Shown here piece by piece: positions 21,901-30,925 of a stretch of 43,611 nucleotides of DNA (its first letter is position 1; every line of letters begins with the position of its first letter). A program made the position numbers and the translations under genes. Location of the stretch: positions 22,069-65,679 of the forward strand of contig JAFKLG010000096.1 in the NCBI GenBank assembly GCA_017304945.1. Direction: 5' to 3'. This DNA is from Rhodospirillales bacterium. Lineage in GTDB: Bacteria > Pseudomonadota > Alphaproteobacteria > Acetobacterales > Acetobacteraceae. The notes beneath the pieces are model-generated. The model worked only from the letters and a program-made list of their open reading frames with translations. It did no database searches and was not told where the DNA came from.

Positions 21901-23352
21901 ATGGAAACCGATCGGGACCTCGGCTTTCTGCCGGCCACGGCGTTGGCGGCGATGACCCGCAGCGGCCAGATCGGCTGTCTCGAGCTGCTGGACCACTTCA
22001 TCGCGCGGGTGGAGCGGCTGGATCCGCGGATCAACGCGGTCGTGGTCGCCGATTTCGAGCGTGCCCGTGCCCGCGCCCGCGCGCTGGATTCGCAGGCCGA
22101 CCGGTCGGCGCCGCTGTTCGGCGTTCCGATGACGGTGAAGGAGAGCTTCGACGTGGCGGGCCTGCCCACCACGCGCGGCCATGCGGCGCTGCAGGACGCT
22201 CCGGTGACGATCTCCTCGCTCTCGGTGCGGCGGCTGGAAGCGGCCGGCACGGTGATCTTCGGCAAGACCAACGTGCCGGTCGACCTCGCCGACTGGCAGA
22301 GCTTCAACCCGGTCTATGGCGCGACCTCGAACCCGTGGAACACGAACCACACGCCGGGCGGTTCGTCGGGCGGCTCCGCCGCCGCGCTCGCCGCCGGGCT
22401 CTGCGGCCTCGAACTCGGCAGCGACATCGGCGGCTCGATCCGGGTGCCGGCGCATTACTGCGGCGTGTTCGGCCACAAGCCGACCTGGGGCCTGTGCGCC
22501 AATACCGGCAACCCGGCGACCACCGCCTCCGCGCCCACCGATATCGCGGTGATCGGCCCGATGGCGCGATCGGCGGCGGACCTGGACCTCGCGCTCGGCC
22601 TGATCGCCGGGCCGGACCCGGACGAGACGGCGCTGTCGATCACGCTGCCGCCGCCCCGGCCGGCGCGGCTGGCCGATTTGCGCGTGGCCGTGTGGTCGGC
22701 CGAACCGGGCCATGCGACCTCCCGCGAGACCACCGCGCAGATCGAGGCGCTGGCCGACTTCCTGGAGCATGCCGGCGCGCATGTCAGCCGCACCGCGCGC
22801 CCCGAGTTCGACGCCACCGAGGCGTTCCACCTCTATCTGCAACTGCTCGACTCGGCCTGGAGCGCGCGGCTCACCGAGGAATTCCTGGCCGAGAAGCGTG
22901 AGGCGGCGGCCGCGCTGCATCCCGAGGACATGCGGGCGGACGCGGTGATGATCCGCACGACCGACATCCAGCATCGGCACTGGCTGCGGCTGAACGAGCG
23001 GCGGCATCGGTTCCGGCGGCTTTGGGGCGCGTTCTTCCAGGCGTGGGACGTGCTGCTCTGCCCGACCATCGCGACGCCCGCGCTGCCGCACATGCAGGAG
23101 GGCCCGACCTGGGAGCGGCGGCACGCGGTCGACGGGACCGAGATCCCCTACAACGACATGCTGTTCTGGCCCGGCCTGACCGGCGGCTACCATCTGCCGT
23201 CGACCGTGGCGCCGTTGGGCGTCAGCCGCGACGGCTTGCCGATCGGCGTCCAGGTGGTCGGGCCGGTGTATGGCGACCGCACCACGATTGCGGTGGCGGG
23301 GTTGCTGGAACGGGCCTGGCGCGGCTTCCACGCGCCAACGGGCTGGGCCTGA
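21901..23352 (+). CDS. Amidase (amidase-signature family)
   Basis: A hydrolase of the amidase-signature superfamily, which uses a Ser-cisSer-Lys triad to cleave amides. The 483-residue protein shows K80 in GVPMTVKESFD, the glycine/serine-rich segment TPGGSSGGSAAALAAG with S155, and the nucleophile S179 in GSDIGGSIRVPAHYCG. The spacing of these three residues matches the family. ATG 21901 is selected because GGAAGG lies at the right distance; an earlier in-frame ATG at 21793 adds an unconvincing cysteine-rich leader running through the divergent promoter region. No GatB or GatC gene is adjacent, so a catabolic amidase rather than GatA is likely. The substrate is unknown. Confidence 0.92.
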   Translation: METDRDLGFLPATALAAMTRSGQIGCLELLDHFIARVERLDPRINAVVVADFERARARARALDSQADRSAPLFGVPMTVKESFDVAGLPTTRGHAALQDAPVTISSLSVRRLEAAGTVIFGKTNVPVDLADWQSFNPVYGATSNPWNTNHTPGGSSGGSAAALAAGLCGLELGSDIGGSIRVPAHYCGVFGHKPTWGLCANTGNPATTASAPTDIAVIGPMARSAADLDLALGLIAGPDPDETALSITLPPPRPARLADLRVAVWSAEPGHATSRETTAQIEALADFLEHAGAHVSRTARPEFDATEAFHLYLQLLDSAWSARLTEEFLAEKREAAAALHPEDMRADAVMIRTTDIQHRHWLRLNERRHRFRRLWGAFFQAWDVLLCPTIATPALPHMQEGPTWERRHAVDGTEIPYNDMLFWPGLTGGYHLPSTVAPLGVSRDGLPIGVQVVGPVYGDRTTIAVAGLLERAWRGFHAPTGWA

Positions 23353-23360
23353 CGCAGCCC

Positions 23361-23387
23361 CGCGGCGCGCGATCTCGACGCGCCGCG
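23361..23387 (+). terminator. GC-rich hairpin after the amidase
   Basis: CGCGGCGCG (23361-23369) and CGCGCCGCG (23379-23387) are perfect reverse complements with a nine-base loop, nine bases beyond the amidase stop codon. There is no U-run after it, so intrinsic termination is uncertain; it may also be an mRNA-end stabiliser. Confidence 0.4.
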
Positions 23388-23455
23388 CACACGCCGCTTG
23401 TCGCGTGTTGCGGCGCACCCTACCGTGCCGCCGGGAGACAATCTTAAGGGGGACC

Positions 23456-24979
23456 ATGATGCGCGTGTCGGCCTGGATGAGTGGAGCGGTCCTCGCGGCC
23501 GGATTGGCGGCGGCAACGCCTGCCGCGGCGCAGAAATCCGCCGACACGCTGCGAATCACGTGGCGCGATGCCGTGCCCGACATCACCCCCTATTACAACC
23601 AGTTGCGCAGCGGCATCGTGATCGCGCACCAGGCCTGGGACGGGCTCGTCTATCGCGACCCGGAGACGTTCCAGATCAAGCCGCTGCTCGCGTCTTCCTT
23701 CAAATGGGTGGACGACACCACGCTCGAGTTCGTCATGCGGCCGAACGCCACGTTCCAGAACGGCGATCCGGTCACGCCGGACGACGTGGTCTACACGATC
23801 AACTCGATCCTGACGGACAAGCTGGTCTCGGTGCCGAGCAACTACAGCTTCATCGATCGGGCTGAGAAGGTCGACGACAAGACCGTCCGGGTGAAGCTGA
23901 AGCGCGTCTTCCCGGCGGCGCTCGAATACATGGCGATGACGCTGCCGATCATGCCGAAGGCCTATCGTGAGAAGGTCGGCGTGTCGGACTATGCGAAGCA
24001 CCCGATCGGGGCCGGCCCGTACAAGATCACCAAGGTGGACGGCGTCACCCAGATCGATTTCGAGCGCTATGACGGCTACTACGCCGACAGCCCGAAGGGC
24101 CGGCCGGCGATCCGCAAGATGATCATCCACGAGGTGCCGGATTCCGCCACCGAGATGGCGGAGCTGCTGGGCGGGCGCGCCGACTGGATCTGGAAGTTCA
24201 GCCCCGACCAGTACGACGCGGTCGCGCGGATGCCCAACCTGCAGGCCGCGCGTTCGGAGAGCATGCGGATCGGCTACATGAACATGGATTCCGCCGGTCG
24301 CACCGGGGCGGACAACCCGCTCACCAAGCTGAAGGTGCGGCAGGCGATCTTCCATGCGATCGACCGCGCGACCATGGCGAAGCAGCTCGTGCAGGGCGGC
24401 TCCCGCCCGCTGGATGCGCCCTGCTACCCGACACAGTTCGGCTGCGATGCCGCCTCGGCCGTGCACTACGATTACGATCCGGCCAAGGCGAAGCAGTTGC
24501 TGGCCGAGGCCGGCTACCCGAACGGGTTCGACACGGAGCTCGTCACCTACGTGCTGCCGCAATGGGCGGGCGCCATGCAGGGCTACCTGAAGGCGGTCGG
24601 CATCAACGCCAAGCTCACCATCCTGCAGGTGGCGGCGCAGGTGCAGCGCAGCAACGAGGGCAAGAACCCGCTCGATTCGGGCGACTGGGGCAGCTACTCG
24701 GTGAACGACGTGTCGGCCATCCTGCCGCAGTATTTCAACTTCGGCCCGGCCGACTACGCGCGTGATCCCGAACTGCAGAAGCTGGTGCAGGAAGGCGGCT
24801 CGACCGTCGACCCGGACAAGCGGCGCAAGGCCTACAGCGCGGCGATCAAGCTGATCACCGAGAAGGCCTATTGGCTGCCGCTCTACACCTATGCGGTGAC
24901 CTACGGGTACTCGAAGCAGCTCGACTTCAAGCCGTATCCGGACGAGCTGCCGCGCTTCTTCTTGGCGAAGTGGAAGTGA
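23456..24979 (+). CDS. Peptide-type ABC transporter solute-binding protein (SBP_bac_5)
   Basis: A periplasmic family-5 solute-binding protein of the dipeptide/oligopeptide/nickel type. The 507-residue product has a signal peptide (hydrophobic core GAVLAAGLAAATPAAAQ, cleavage near residue 26) and the family layout: LVYRDPETFQIKPLLASSFK, the NGDPVTPDDVVYTI motif near residue 105, and APCYPTQFG / YDPAKAKQLLAEAGYP in the second half. The start is ATG 23456 with AAGGGGG just upstream; an ATG directly after it is an alternative. No permease or ATPase gene lies in the window, so the transporter partners must be elsewhere. It is followed after seven bases by gamma-glutamyltransferase, suggesting that the imported ligand is a peptide or gamma-glutamyl compound. 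Confidence 0.93.
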   Translation: MMRVSAWMSGAVLAAGLAAATPAAAQKSADTLRITWRDAVPDITPYYNQLRSGIVIAHQAWDGLVYRDPETFQIKPLLASSFKWVDDTTLEFVMRPNATFQNGDPVTPDDVVYTINSILTDKLVSVPSNYSFIDRAEKVDDKTVRVKLKRVFPAALEYMAMTLPIMPKAYREKVGVSDYAKHPIGAGPYKITKVDGVTQIDFERYDGYYADSPKGRPAIRKMIIHEVPDSATEMAELLGGRADWIWKFSPDQYDAVARMPNLQAARSESMRIGYMNMDSAGRTGADNPLTKLKVRQAIFHAIDRATMAKQLVQGGSRPLDAPCYPTQFGCDAASAVHYDYDPAKAKQLLAEAGYPNGFDTELVTYVLPQWAGAMQGYLKAVGINAKLTILQVAAQVQRSNEGKNPLDSGDWGSYSVNDVSAILPQYFNFGPADYARDPELQKLVQEGGSTVDPDKRRKAYSAAIKLITEKAYWLPLYTYAVTYGYSKQLDFKPYPDELPRFFLAKWK

Positions 24980-24986
24980 CCTCGCG

Positions 24987-26753
24987 ATGATCCCGGCGTG
25001 CCGCCTGGTTCGCCATGCGGCACGCCGAATCGTCTGGTTCGTGGTCGCGGCGGGGGTGGCGTCTCCCGCCCTCGCCGCCTCTCTCCCCGCCGTCGAATCC
25101 GACCGCTTCATGGTCGTCTCCGCCCAGTCGCTCGCGGCGGAGGCCGGGGCCGATATCCTGCGCCAGGGCGGCAACGCGATCGACGCCGCGGTGGCGGTCG
25201 CCTATGCCGAGGCCGTCACCAACCCGTGCTGCGGCAATCTTGGCGGCGGCGGCTTCCTGACCGCGCGCCTCGCCGACGGCCGCAGCGTGTTCCTGAATTT
25301 CCGCGAGACCGCCCCCGCCGCGGCAACCCGCACGATGTACCAGGCGGCGGACGGCTCCGTGCCGCCCGGCGCGAGTCTGTACGGCTGGCGCGCGGTCGCG
25401 GTGCCGGGGAGCGTTCTGGGGTTGGACACGGCGCTCGCCCGCTGGGGCACCCTGCCGCGCGAGCGGGTGATGGCGCGCGCGATCCGCCTCGCCCGTGACG
25501 GGTTCGTGCTGACCCGCGCCGATGCGGACATCATCGCCCGCGCCGCGCCGCTGCTGCGCCGGGATCGGGCGCTGGCCACGATCTTCCTCCGCCCGGACGG
25601 GCACGCGCCGCAGCCCGGCGACCGCTTGGTGCAGCCCGCGCTGGCGGCGACGCTGACCGCGATCGCCGAACATGGCGCGGCGGCGTTCTACGCGGGCGCG
25701 CTGCCCGAAGCGGCCGAAGCCGCTGCCCGGGCCGGCAACGGTGTCCTCACCGCCGCCGATTTCGCCGCCTACCGGGTGCAGGAGAGCGAACCGCTCGCCT
25801 GCCCGTATCGCGGCTACACGATCCTGTCCGCGCCGCTCCCCTCCTCGGGCGGCACCGCGATCTGCGAGCTGCTCGGCGTGCTGGAAGGATGGAACCTGCA
25901 CGACATGGGGTTCCACGCCGCGGCGAGCGTGCGGGTGATGGTCGAGGCCATGCGGCACGTCTATGCCGACCGCAACACGCGGCTGGGCGATCCGGCCTTC
26001 GTGGAGGACCCGGTCGCCATGCTGCTGTCCCCCGCGCACCTGGCCGAGATCCGCGCCCGCATCGCCGCGGGCGACCAGGGGCCGCAGGTTCCCGCCGCGG
26101 CGGAGAAGCGGGAGACCACGCATTTCTCGGTGGTCGACGCCGCCGGCAACGCGGTCGCGGTGACCACCACGCTGAACGGCGCGTTCGGCGCCGGCGTGGT
26201 GGCGCCCGGCACCGGCGTGGTGATGAACGACGAGATGGACGACTTCACCGTCGCCCCCGGCCGGCCCAACCTGTTCGGCCTGGTGCAGGGGGAGGCGAAC
26301 GCGATCGCCCCCGGCAAGCGGCCGCTCTCCTCCATGGCGCCCACGATCGTGCTGCGCGACGGGCGGCTGGTCGCCGTGCTCGGGTCGCCGGGCGGGTCGC
26401 GCATCATCACCACGGTGCTGGAGACGATCCTGAACCTGGTCGACCACGACATGGCCCCGCAGGAGGCGGTGGATGCGCCGCGGCTGCACTTCCAGGGGCA
26501 GCCCAACCAGCTCTTCGCCGAACCCCGCGCGCTGTCGCCCGACACGCGCCAGCGGCTGGAGGCGATGGGCTACCGGATCACCATCAACCCGCCCTGGGGC
26601 GCGGTCGCGCTGATCACCGTCGGCCAGACGCGGGCGCAGAGCGGCGCGGCGCCGGCGATTCCGGATTCCGCCGCGAGCGGAGGCACGCGTCCCGGGCTGC
26701 TGTACGGGGCGATGGACCCGCGGCGGCCGGCCGGGGCAGCGATCGGGCAGTAG
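24987..26753 (+). CDS. ggt: Gamma-glutamyltransferase
   Basis: A secreted Ntn-hydrolase that removes or transfers the gamma-glutamyl group of glutathione and related peptides. The 588-residue precursor has a signal peptide (IVWFVVAAGVASPALAA, ending near residue 31). The self-processing site is in KRETTHFSVVD, so T377 should become the N-terminal nucleophile of the small subunit. GGNAIDAAVAVAYAEAVTNP and LGSPGGSRIITTVLETILNL are standard family blocks. The SBP gene ends seven bases before it, so the two are probably co-transcribed. With the neighbouring amidase and M20 hydrolase it suggests scavenging of amide-linked nitrogen or sulfur sources. Confidence 0.95.
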   Translation: MIPACRLVRHAARRIVWFVVAAGVASPALAASLPAVESDRFMVVSAQSLAAEAGADILRQGGNAIDAAVAVAYAEAVTNPCCGNLGGGGFLTARLADGRSVFLNFRETAPAAATRTMYQAADGSVPPGASLYGWRAVAVPGSVLGLDTALARWGTLPRERVMARAIRLARDGFVLTRADADIIARAAPLLRRDRALATIFLRPDGHAPQPGDRLVQPALAATLTAIAEHGAAAFYAGALPEAAEAAARAGNGVLTAADFAAYRVQESEPLACPYRGYTILSAPLPSSGGTAICELLGVLEGWNLHDMGFHAAASVRVMVEAMRHVYADRNTRLGDPAFVEDPVAMLLSPAHLAEIRARIAAGDQGPQVPAAAEKRETTHFSVVDAAGNAVAVTTTLNGAFGAGVVAPGTGVVMNDEMDDFTVAPGRPNLFGLVQGEANAIAPGKRPLSSMAPTIVLRDGRLVAVLGSPGGSRIITTVLETILNLVDHDMAPQEAVDAPRLHFQGQPNQLFAEPRALSPDTRQRLEAMGYRITINPPWGAVALITVGQTRAQSGAAPAIPDSAASGGTRPGLLYGAMDPRRPAGAAIGQ

Positions 26754-26810
26754 CTTGCGCCCGGCCGGCGTCCCTGAGTGAATGCGCGTTGACCCGGGAA
26801 GGACCGCTCC

Positions 26811-27308
26811 ATGATCCCTGATGCCCTGCTGCATGAAGCGGAGACGCTGCTCGCCGCCTGCCGCGCGCGCGGCGTGATGCTGGCGACCGCCGAGAGCTGC
26901 ACCGGCGGGCTGATCGCCGCCGCACTGACCGCGATCGCCGGCTCCTCCGACGTGGTGGACCGCGGTTTCGTCACCTACTCGAACGAGGCGAAGCAGGACC
27001 TGGTGGGCGTGCCGGCCGCGCTGATCGCCGCGCACGGGGCAGTCAGCGAGGAGGTGGCCGCGGCGATGGCGGCGGGCGCGCTCGCCCGCTCCCGCGCCGG
27101 GATCGCGGTGTCGGTCACCGGGGTTGCGGGCCCGGGCGGCGGGACGGCGGCGAAGCCGGTCGGGCTGGTGTGCTTCGGGCTGGCGGCGCGGGGCGCCCCG
27201 GTTGTCACCGACCGGCAGGTGTTCCCCGGCGACCGCGGAGCCATTCGCGCAGCCACGGTGGCGCATGCCTTCGCGATGATCCGCGCGCGGTTGGCTGAGC
27301 CGGGGTGA
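26811..27308 (+). CDS. pncC: Nicotinamide-nucleotide amidase (stand-alone CinA C-terminal domain)
   Basis: This enzyme deamidates nicotinamide mononucleotide to nicotinate mononucleotide, recycling NAD breakdown product. The 165-residue protein consists only of the CinA C-terminal domain, with no N-terminal MoCF domain. Visible motifs are TAESCTGGLIAAALT with the presumed catalytic serine, the YSNEAKQDLVGV segment with conserved tyrosine and lysine, GAVSEEVAAAMA and SVTGVAGPGGGTAAKPVG. ATG 26811 follows GGGAAGGA at a good distance. It sits 57 bases after ggt in the same direction. Stand-alone PncC proteins are normal in Proteobacteria. Confidence 0.94.
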   Translation: MIPDALLHEAETLLAACRARGVMLATAESCTGGLIAAALTAIAGSSDVVDRGFVTYSNEAKQDLVGVPAALIAAHGAVSEEVAAAMAAGALARSRAGIAVSVTGVAGPGGGTAAKPVGLVCFGLAARGAPVVTDRQVFPGDRGAIRAATVAHAFAMIRARLAEPG

Positions 27309-27364
27309 CGGGCGGTCCGGTCGGACGGTCGGGACCTGGGGAGCCGGGGGTTTGACGTCGTGGG

Positions 27365-27384
27365 TGACCGGCCTCCGCCGGTCA
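27365..27384 (+). terminator. Hairpin between pncC and the O-antigen-ligase-like gene
   Basis: TGACCGGC (27365-27372) and GCCGGTCA (27377-27384) form a perfect 8-bp stem with a CTCC loop, 56 bases after the pncC stop. A second short inverted pair, CATGAC (27383-27388) and GTCATG (27399-27404), overlaps its right arm, so two alternative stems are possible. No poly-T tract follows; terminator function is a guess. Confidence 0.4.
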
Positions 27385-27457
27385 TGACACGAGCGCAAGT
27401 CATGAAGCAGGGCGGGCGCCTTGTGGCGGGCTTGGGTGGCTGGTAGGAGCGCGCGCC

Positions 27458-28771
27458 ATGGCCACTGCATCGATCTTCGAGCCGGCGCATCCGCTGCCGA
27501 ACGCGCAGCTGCTGCGCGGTCTCGACCGAGCCGCCATTGCCAGCGTGCTGCTGCTGCCCCTGCTGCTGATGCATGCGCATGGCATCGCCGAGGGTGCGAT
27601 CGCCATCGCCGACGTGTGCTTCCTCATCCGCGCGACCCTGACCGGAGACTGGACCTGGCTCCGCGCCGGCTGGATGCGGATCGGACTCGCCTGGTGGGCC
27701 TGGGTGGTCCTCGGCTCGCTTCCCGTGCCCTCCCTGGGGCTCGGCGAGGGCGGCACCCCCTCGCTGGTCCAGGCGATCGTCAATGTCCGCTTCCTCGTGC
27801 TGGTGGCGGCGATGGAGCACATGGCGCTGCGCACCGCCCCGGTGCGGCGCTGGCTGTATGGCCTGATCTGCGCCTGCGCGATCTACATCGCCGTGCATTC
27901 GCTGGCGCAGTTCGCCTTCGGGCGGAACCTGTACGGCCACGCCGCCGCCTGGGGCGAGATCCTGACCGGCCCGTTCGGCAAGCCGCGCGCCGGCCCGCCC
28001 CTGTCGCGCATCCTGATCCCGGTGCTGATGCCGCCGGTGGCGCGGCTGCTGGACCGACCCGGACTGGCCGGCAAGGCGGGCGCGCTCGCGCTGGTGCTGG
28101 CCGGCGTCGCGATCATGGTGCTGATCAACCAGCGCATGCCGCTGGCGCTGACCGGCCTCGGGCTGCTGGTCGCCGGCCTGCTGCTGCCCCGGCTGCGCGT
28201 GCTCGTGTTCGCCGCCGGCATCGCCGTCGTCGTGCTGGTGGCCGGATCGGTGGCCTTCGCCCCCGACATCCACGATCGGCTGGTGGGACTGACCAGCCAG
28301 CAGCTCATCCACTTCCCCAGCAGCCATTACGGGGAGCTGTACACCCGATCGCTGGAGATCGGGCGGCAGCATCCGTTCACCGGCCTCGGCGGCGACGGGT
28401 TCCGCTATGGCTGCCCCGACCCGCGCTATTTCCGCCCCACTTTCGACGGCGCGGTGGCGAATGGCGGCGGCACCGTGATCTGCGCGAGCCACCCGCACAA
28501 CCCGTACATGGAAGCGCTGGTGAACGGCGGCATCCTCGGGTTCGTCCTCTTCGCCGCCCTCGCCGTCGCCTGGATGGTGCCGCTCGGTCGCGGCCTGTGG
28601 CGCCGGCCCGACCCGCTGCGCGTCGGCCTGTTCGCCGCCGCGTTCATCCAGCTCTGGCCGTTCGCCTCCACCAGCGGCTTCACCTCCATGCCGATGGGCG
28701 GGTGGTTCTTCTTCCTGCTGGGCTGGGGCATGGCGGAGGCGCGCTGGCAGACGCGGGAAACCACGCCCTGA
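27458..28771 (+). CDS. O-antigen ligase-like polytopic membrane protein (Wzy_C family)
   Basis: A 437-residue inner-membrane protein with around ten hydrophobic segments and a large periplasmic loop from about residue 270 to 350. The loop ends with SHPHNPYMEALVNGGILGFV, matching the HxHNxYxxxLxxxGxxG motif of the WaaL/Wzy_C family. These proteins attach O-antigen to lipid A-core or polymerise polysaccharide on the periplasmic face. ATG 27458 follows TAGGAG. The gene lies directly before a GT9 heptosyltransferase-like gene, which supports a lipopolysaccharide core or O-antigen role. Ligase and polymerase cannot be told apart from sequence alone. Confidence 0.83.
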   Translation: MATASIFEPAHPLPNAQLLRGLDRAAIASVLLLPLLLMHAHGIAEGAIAIADVCFLIRATLTGDWTWLRAGWMRIGLAWWAWVVLGSLPVPSLGLGEGGTPSLVQAIVNVRFLVLVAAMEHMALRTAPVRRWLYGLICACAIYIAVHSLAQFAFGRNLYGHAAAWGEILTGPFGKPRAGPPLSRILIPVLMPPVARLLDRPGLAGKAGALALVLAGVAIMVLINQRMPLALTGLGLLVAGLLLPRLRVLVFAAGIAVVVLVAGSVAFAPDIHDRLVGLTSQQLIHFPSSHYGELYTRSLEIGRQHPFTGLGGDGFRYGCPDPRYFRPTFDGAVANGGGTVICASHPHNPYMEALVNGGILGFVLFAALAVAWMVPLGRGLWRRPDPLRVGLFAAAFIQLWPFASTSGFTSMPMGGWFFFLLGWGMAEARWQTRETTP

Positions 28772-28788
28772 CCTCGGCGGCCGAGAAC

Positions 28789-29772
28789 GTGCTGGTCGTC
28801 CAGCCGCTGCCAGGGATCGGCGACATGGTCTGGCACCTGCCGCATATCCGCGCCATCGCCGCCGCGACCGGCGGGCCGGTGACGCTGCTCGCCAAGCCCC
28901 GCTCGCTCGCCGACCAGCTCTTACAGGCCGAGACGACGGTGCGCGACGTGGTCTGGCTCGACCGCAACCCGGAACGCCGGCAGGGACGCCACGACGGCGG
29001 CCGCGGCTGGTGGCGGCTGGTCGCCACCTTGCGCGCGCGGCGGTTCAGCCGAGCCTACCTGCTGCACCACAGCCGCTCGCTCGCCTTCCTGCTCGCGGCC
29101 GCCGGCATCCCCTCGCGCCACGGCTATGGCTATGGGCTGGACCGGCTGTTCCTCAACCGTGGCCCGTTCCTGCCCCGCGCCACGTTCTGGCGCCACCCGT
29201 TCGACCAGGCGAGTGCGTGGCTCGCCGCCGCCGGCATCGAAATGCCCGAGGCCGAACCGATCCTGCCGGTCGATCCCGGCCTGCAGGCCGCGGTGCGTGC
29301 GCGCCTCGGCGGCCGCACGCCGGTCGCGATCGGGATCGGCAGCAGCGAGGCCTACAAGCAATGGGGCGCGGAGCGGTTCGCCGCCCTGGTCCGTTCGCTG
29401 GCCGAGGCGGGCTGGAAGGACCCGGTGCTGGTCGGGGGTCCCGCCGAACAGGGTCTGGCCGAGGCGATCCAGGCCGGCAGCGGCGACGCGGCGCAGCTCG
29501 CGGTCGGCTGGCCGCTGCCGGAGGTCGCCGCGCTGTTCGCTCAGTCCGCGTTCTACGTGGGCAACGACACCGGCGTGATGAACCTGGCCGCCGCGGTGGG
29601 CTTGCGCACCTACGGGCTGTTCGGCGCGGTGCCGCCGTTCCACCACTCGAGCCGCATCGTGCCGATCACGCCGCCCGGCGGCATCGACAAGGCGGACGGG
29701 ATGGCCCGCATCACGGTCGAGGCGGTGATGGCGGCGATCGAAGCCGACCGGGACGCGCGCCGCACGGGATAG
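28789..29772 (+). CDS. Glycosyltransferase family 9 (heptosyltransferase-like)
   Basis: A cytoplasmic, membrane-associated glycosyltransferase of the ADP-heptose:LPS heptosyltransferase family, about 327 residues. The N-terminus LVVQPLPGIGDMVWHLPHIRAI matches the GT9 start. GIGSSEAYKQWGAERFAALV is the nucleotide-sugar region and YVGNDTGVMNLAAAVGLRTYGLFG the conserved C-terminal block. No ATG precedes the conserved start; GTG 28789 is the best start because it places the family N-terminus at residue 1. An earlier GTG at 28702 would overlap the previous gene by 70 bases. It follows the O-antigen-ligase-like gene by 17 bases and probably forms an operon with it. Confidence 0.86.
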   Translation: MLVVQPLPGIGDMVWHLPHIRAIAAATGGPVTLLAKPRSLADQLLQAETTVRDVVWLDRNPERRQGRHDGGRGWWRLVATLRARRFSRAYLLHHSRSLAFLLAAAGIPSRHGYGYGLDRLFLNRGPFLPRATFWRHPFDQASAWLAAAGIEMPEAEPILPVDPGLQAAVRARLGGRTPVAIGIGSSEAYKQWGAERFAALVRSLAEAGWKDPVLVGGPAEQGLAEAIQAGSGDAAQLAVGWPLPEVAALFAQSAFYVGNDTGVMNLAAAVGLRTYGLFGAVPPFHHSSRIVPITPPGGIDKADGMARITVEAVMAAIEADRDARRTG

Positions 29773-29894
29773 GATCCAGGGCGACGGATCGGCAGGGCCG
29801 CGGCGTGCGCGCGGCACCGGAGGTCACGTGGCGCAGCGTGATTGGCCCGCGCGACGGGGATGCGGGGCGCGCGGGGGAAGCCCCGGCGGCGCAC

Positions 29895-30800
29895 TCAGCC
29901 CTCGGCCACCACCGCCTCGGCCAGGCTCGTGTCGACGCAGCGCGCGAACGGGATCGGCGCCGCGAGCGCACCGCCCGACACCATCGCGGCGGCCAGCCGG
30001 TCGAACCCCTCCTGCCGCAGCACCGGGTCCGGCGCATACAGCCCCGCCCCGCGATAGCGGTCGAGCGCCGCCGCCACCAGCGCCGGCGGATGGTCGGGGA
30101 AGAACGGCGCCAGCACCGCGGCGATCTCCGCACCCGGCGTCGCCGCGATCCAGCGCAGCACGCGCGCCATCGCGCGGACCATCGCCAGCAGCTCGTCGCG
30201 CCGTTCGGCCAGCACCGCGCGCCGGGTGACCAGCGTCGTATAGGCAGTCAGCCCGCGCGACGAAGCCGCGTACCACAGATGGCCCGCCCCCGATTGCAAC
30301 AGCGCCTCGGCGTGCGGCTGGAACACCTGCACCGCATCCAGCGTCCCCGCGCGCAGCGCCGCCGCAGCCGCGTCCATCGACGGCCCGCTCACCCGGTCGA
30401 TCGAGGCGGGGTCGACGCCGGCACGGCGCAAATCGTCCTGCAGGCACAGCCAGGGCGTCGGCACCTCCGCCACCGACGCGAACCGCAGGCCGCGCAGGTC
30501 GCCGACGCGGAATCCCGGCCGCGGCGTGCGGCCGATCACGAAGAACGGGTCGCGCGCCACCACGTCGCAGAAACACACCACGTCGGAGGCCGGGTCCGCC
30601 GCATGGGTCAGCAGCACCCGCAGCGGGCCGCCCCACATCACGTCGATCCGCCCCGCCGCGAGATCCGCCGCCGTGCGCGCCGGGTCGGGCGAGGACCGCA
30701 GCTCTACCTCCACGCCCTCGGCCGCATACGCACCGGTCGCATGCGCGGCGTAGAAGGGCGCGTAGAACAGCGCGCGGAAATTCTCCGACAGCACGATCAT
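29895..30800 (-). CDS. NMT1/THI5-like substrate-binding protein without signal peptide
   Basis: A 301-residue protein of the NMT1/THI5-like periplasmic-binding fold, used by ABC importers for thiamine pyrimidine precursors, sulfonates or related ligands. Visible family features are the opening FRALFYAPFYAAHATGAYAA, VEVELRSSPDPARTAADLAAG, DVMWGGPLRVLL and later GLTAYTTLVTRRAVL. The start at 30800 gives MIVLSENFRALFYAP with no signal sequence; extending the frame upstream only adds an arginine-rich tail inside the divergent promoter region. Either export depends on an unusual mechanism or it acts in the cytoplasm. No permease or ATPase is adjacent. It is divergent from the Gfo/Idh/MocA gene. 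Confidence 0.82.
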   Translation of the reverse strand: MIVLSENFRALFYAPFYAAHATGAYAAEGVEVELRSSPDPARTAADLAAGRIDVMWGGPLRVLLTHAADPASDVVCFCDVVARDPFFVIGRTPRPGFRVGDLRGLRFASVAEVPTPWLCLQDDLRRAGVDPASIDRVSGPSMDAAAAALRAGTLDAVQVFQPHAEALLQSGAGHLWYAASSRGLTAYTTLVTRRAVLAERRDELLAMVRAMARVLRWIAATPGAEIAAVLAPFFPDHPPALVAAALDRYRGAGLYAPDPVLRQEGFDRLAAAMVSGGALAAPIPFARCVDTSLAEAVVAEG

Positions 30801-30925
30801 CGGCGGCAGACCTGTGCGGGAAACGCGGGGCGCATGACCGAATTCCTCGGTGGTTGCGCGCACGACGATGCGCCATAGAGCGCGACGGCGAAAGGGCCCA
30901 GGAAACGGCCAGGGAAGAGGCGTCC

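Noticed and set aside
21901..23352. GatA subunit of the glutamyl-tRNA amidotransferase
   Set aside because: The triad is that of any amidase-signature enzyme, but gatB and gatC are absent nearby and the neighbours are catabolic.
27421..28788. Upstream in-frame extension of the GT9 gene to a 783-residue reading
   Set aside because: That part is the out-of-frame reading of the O-antigen-ligase-like gene and has no domain of its own.
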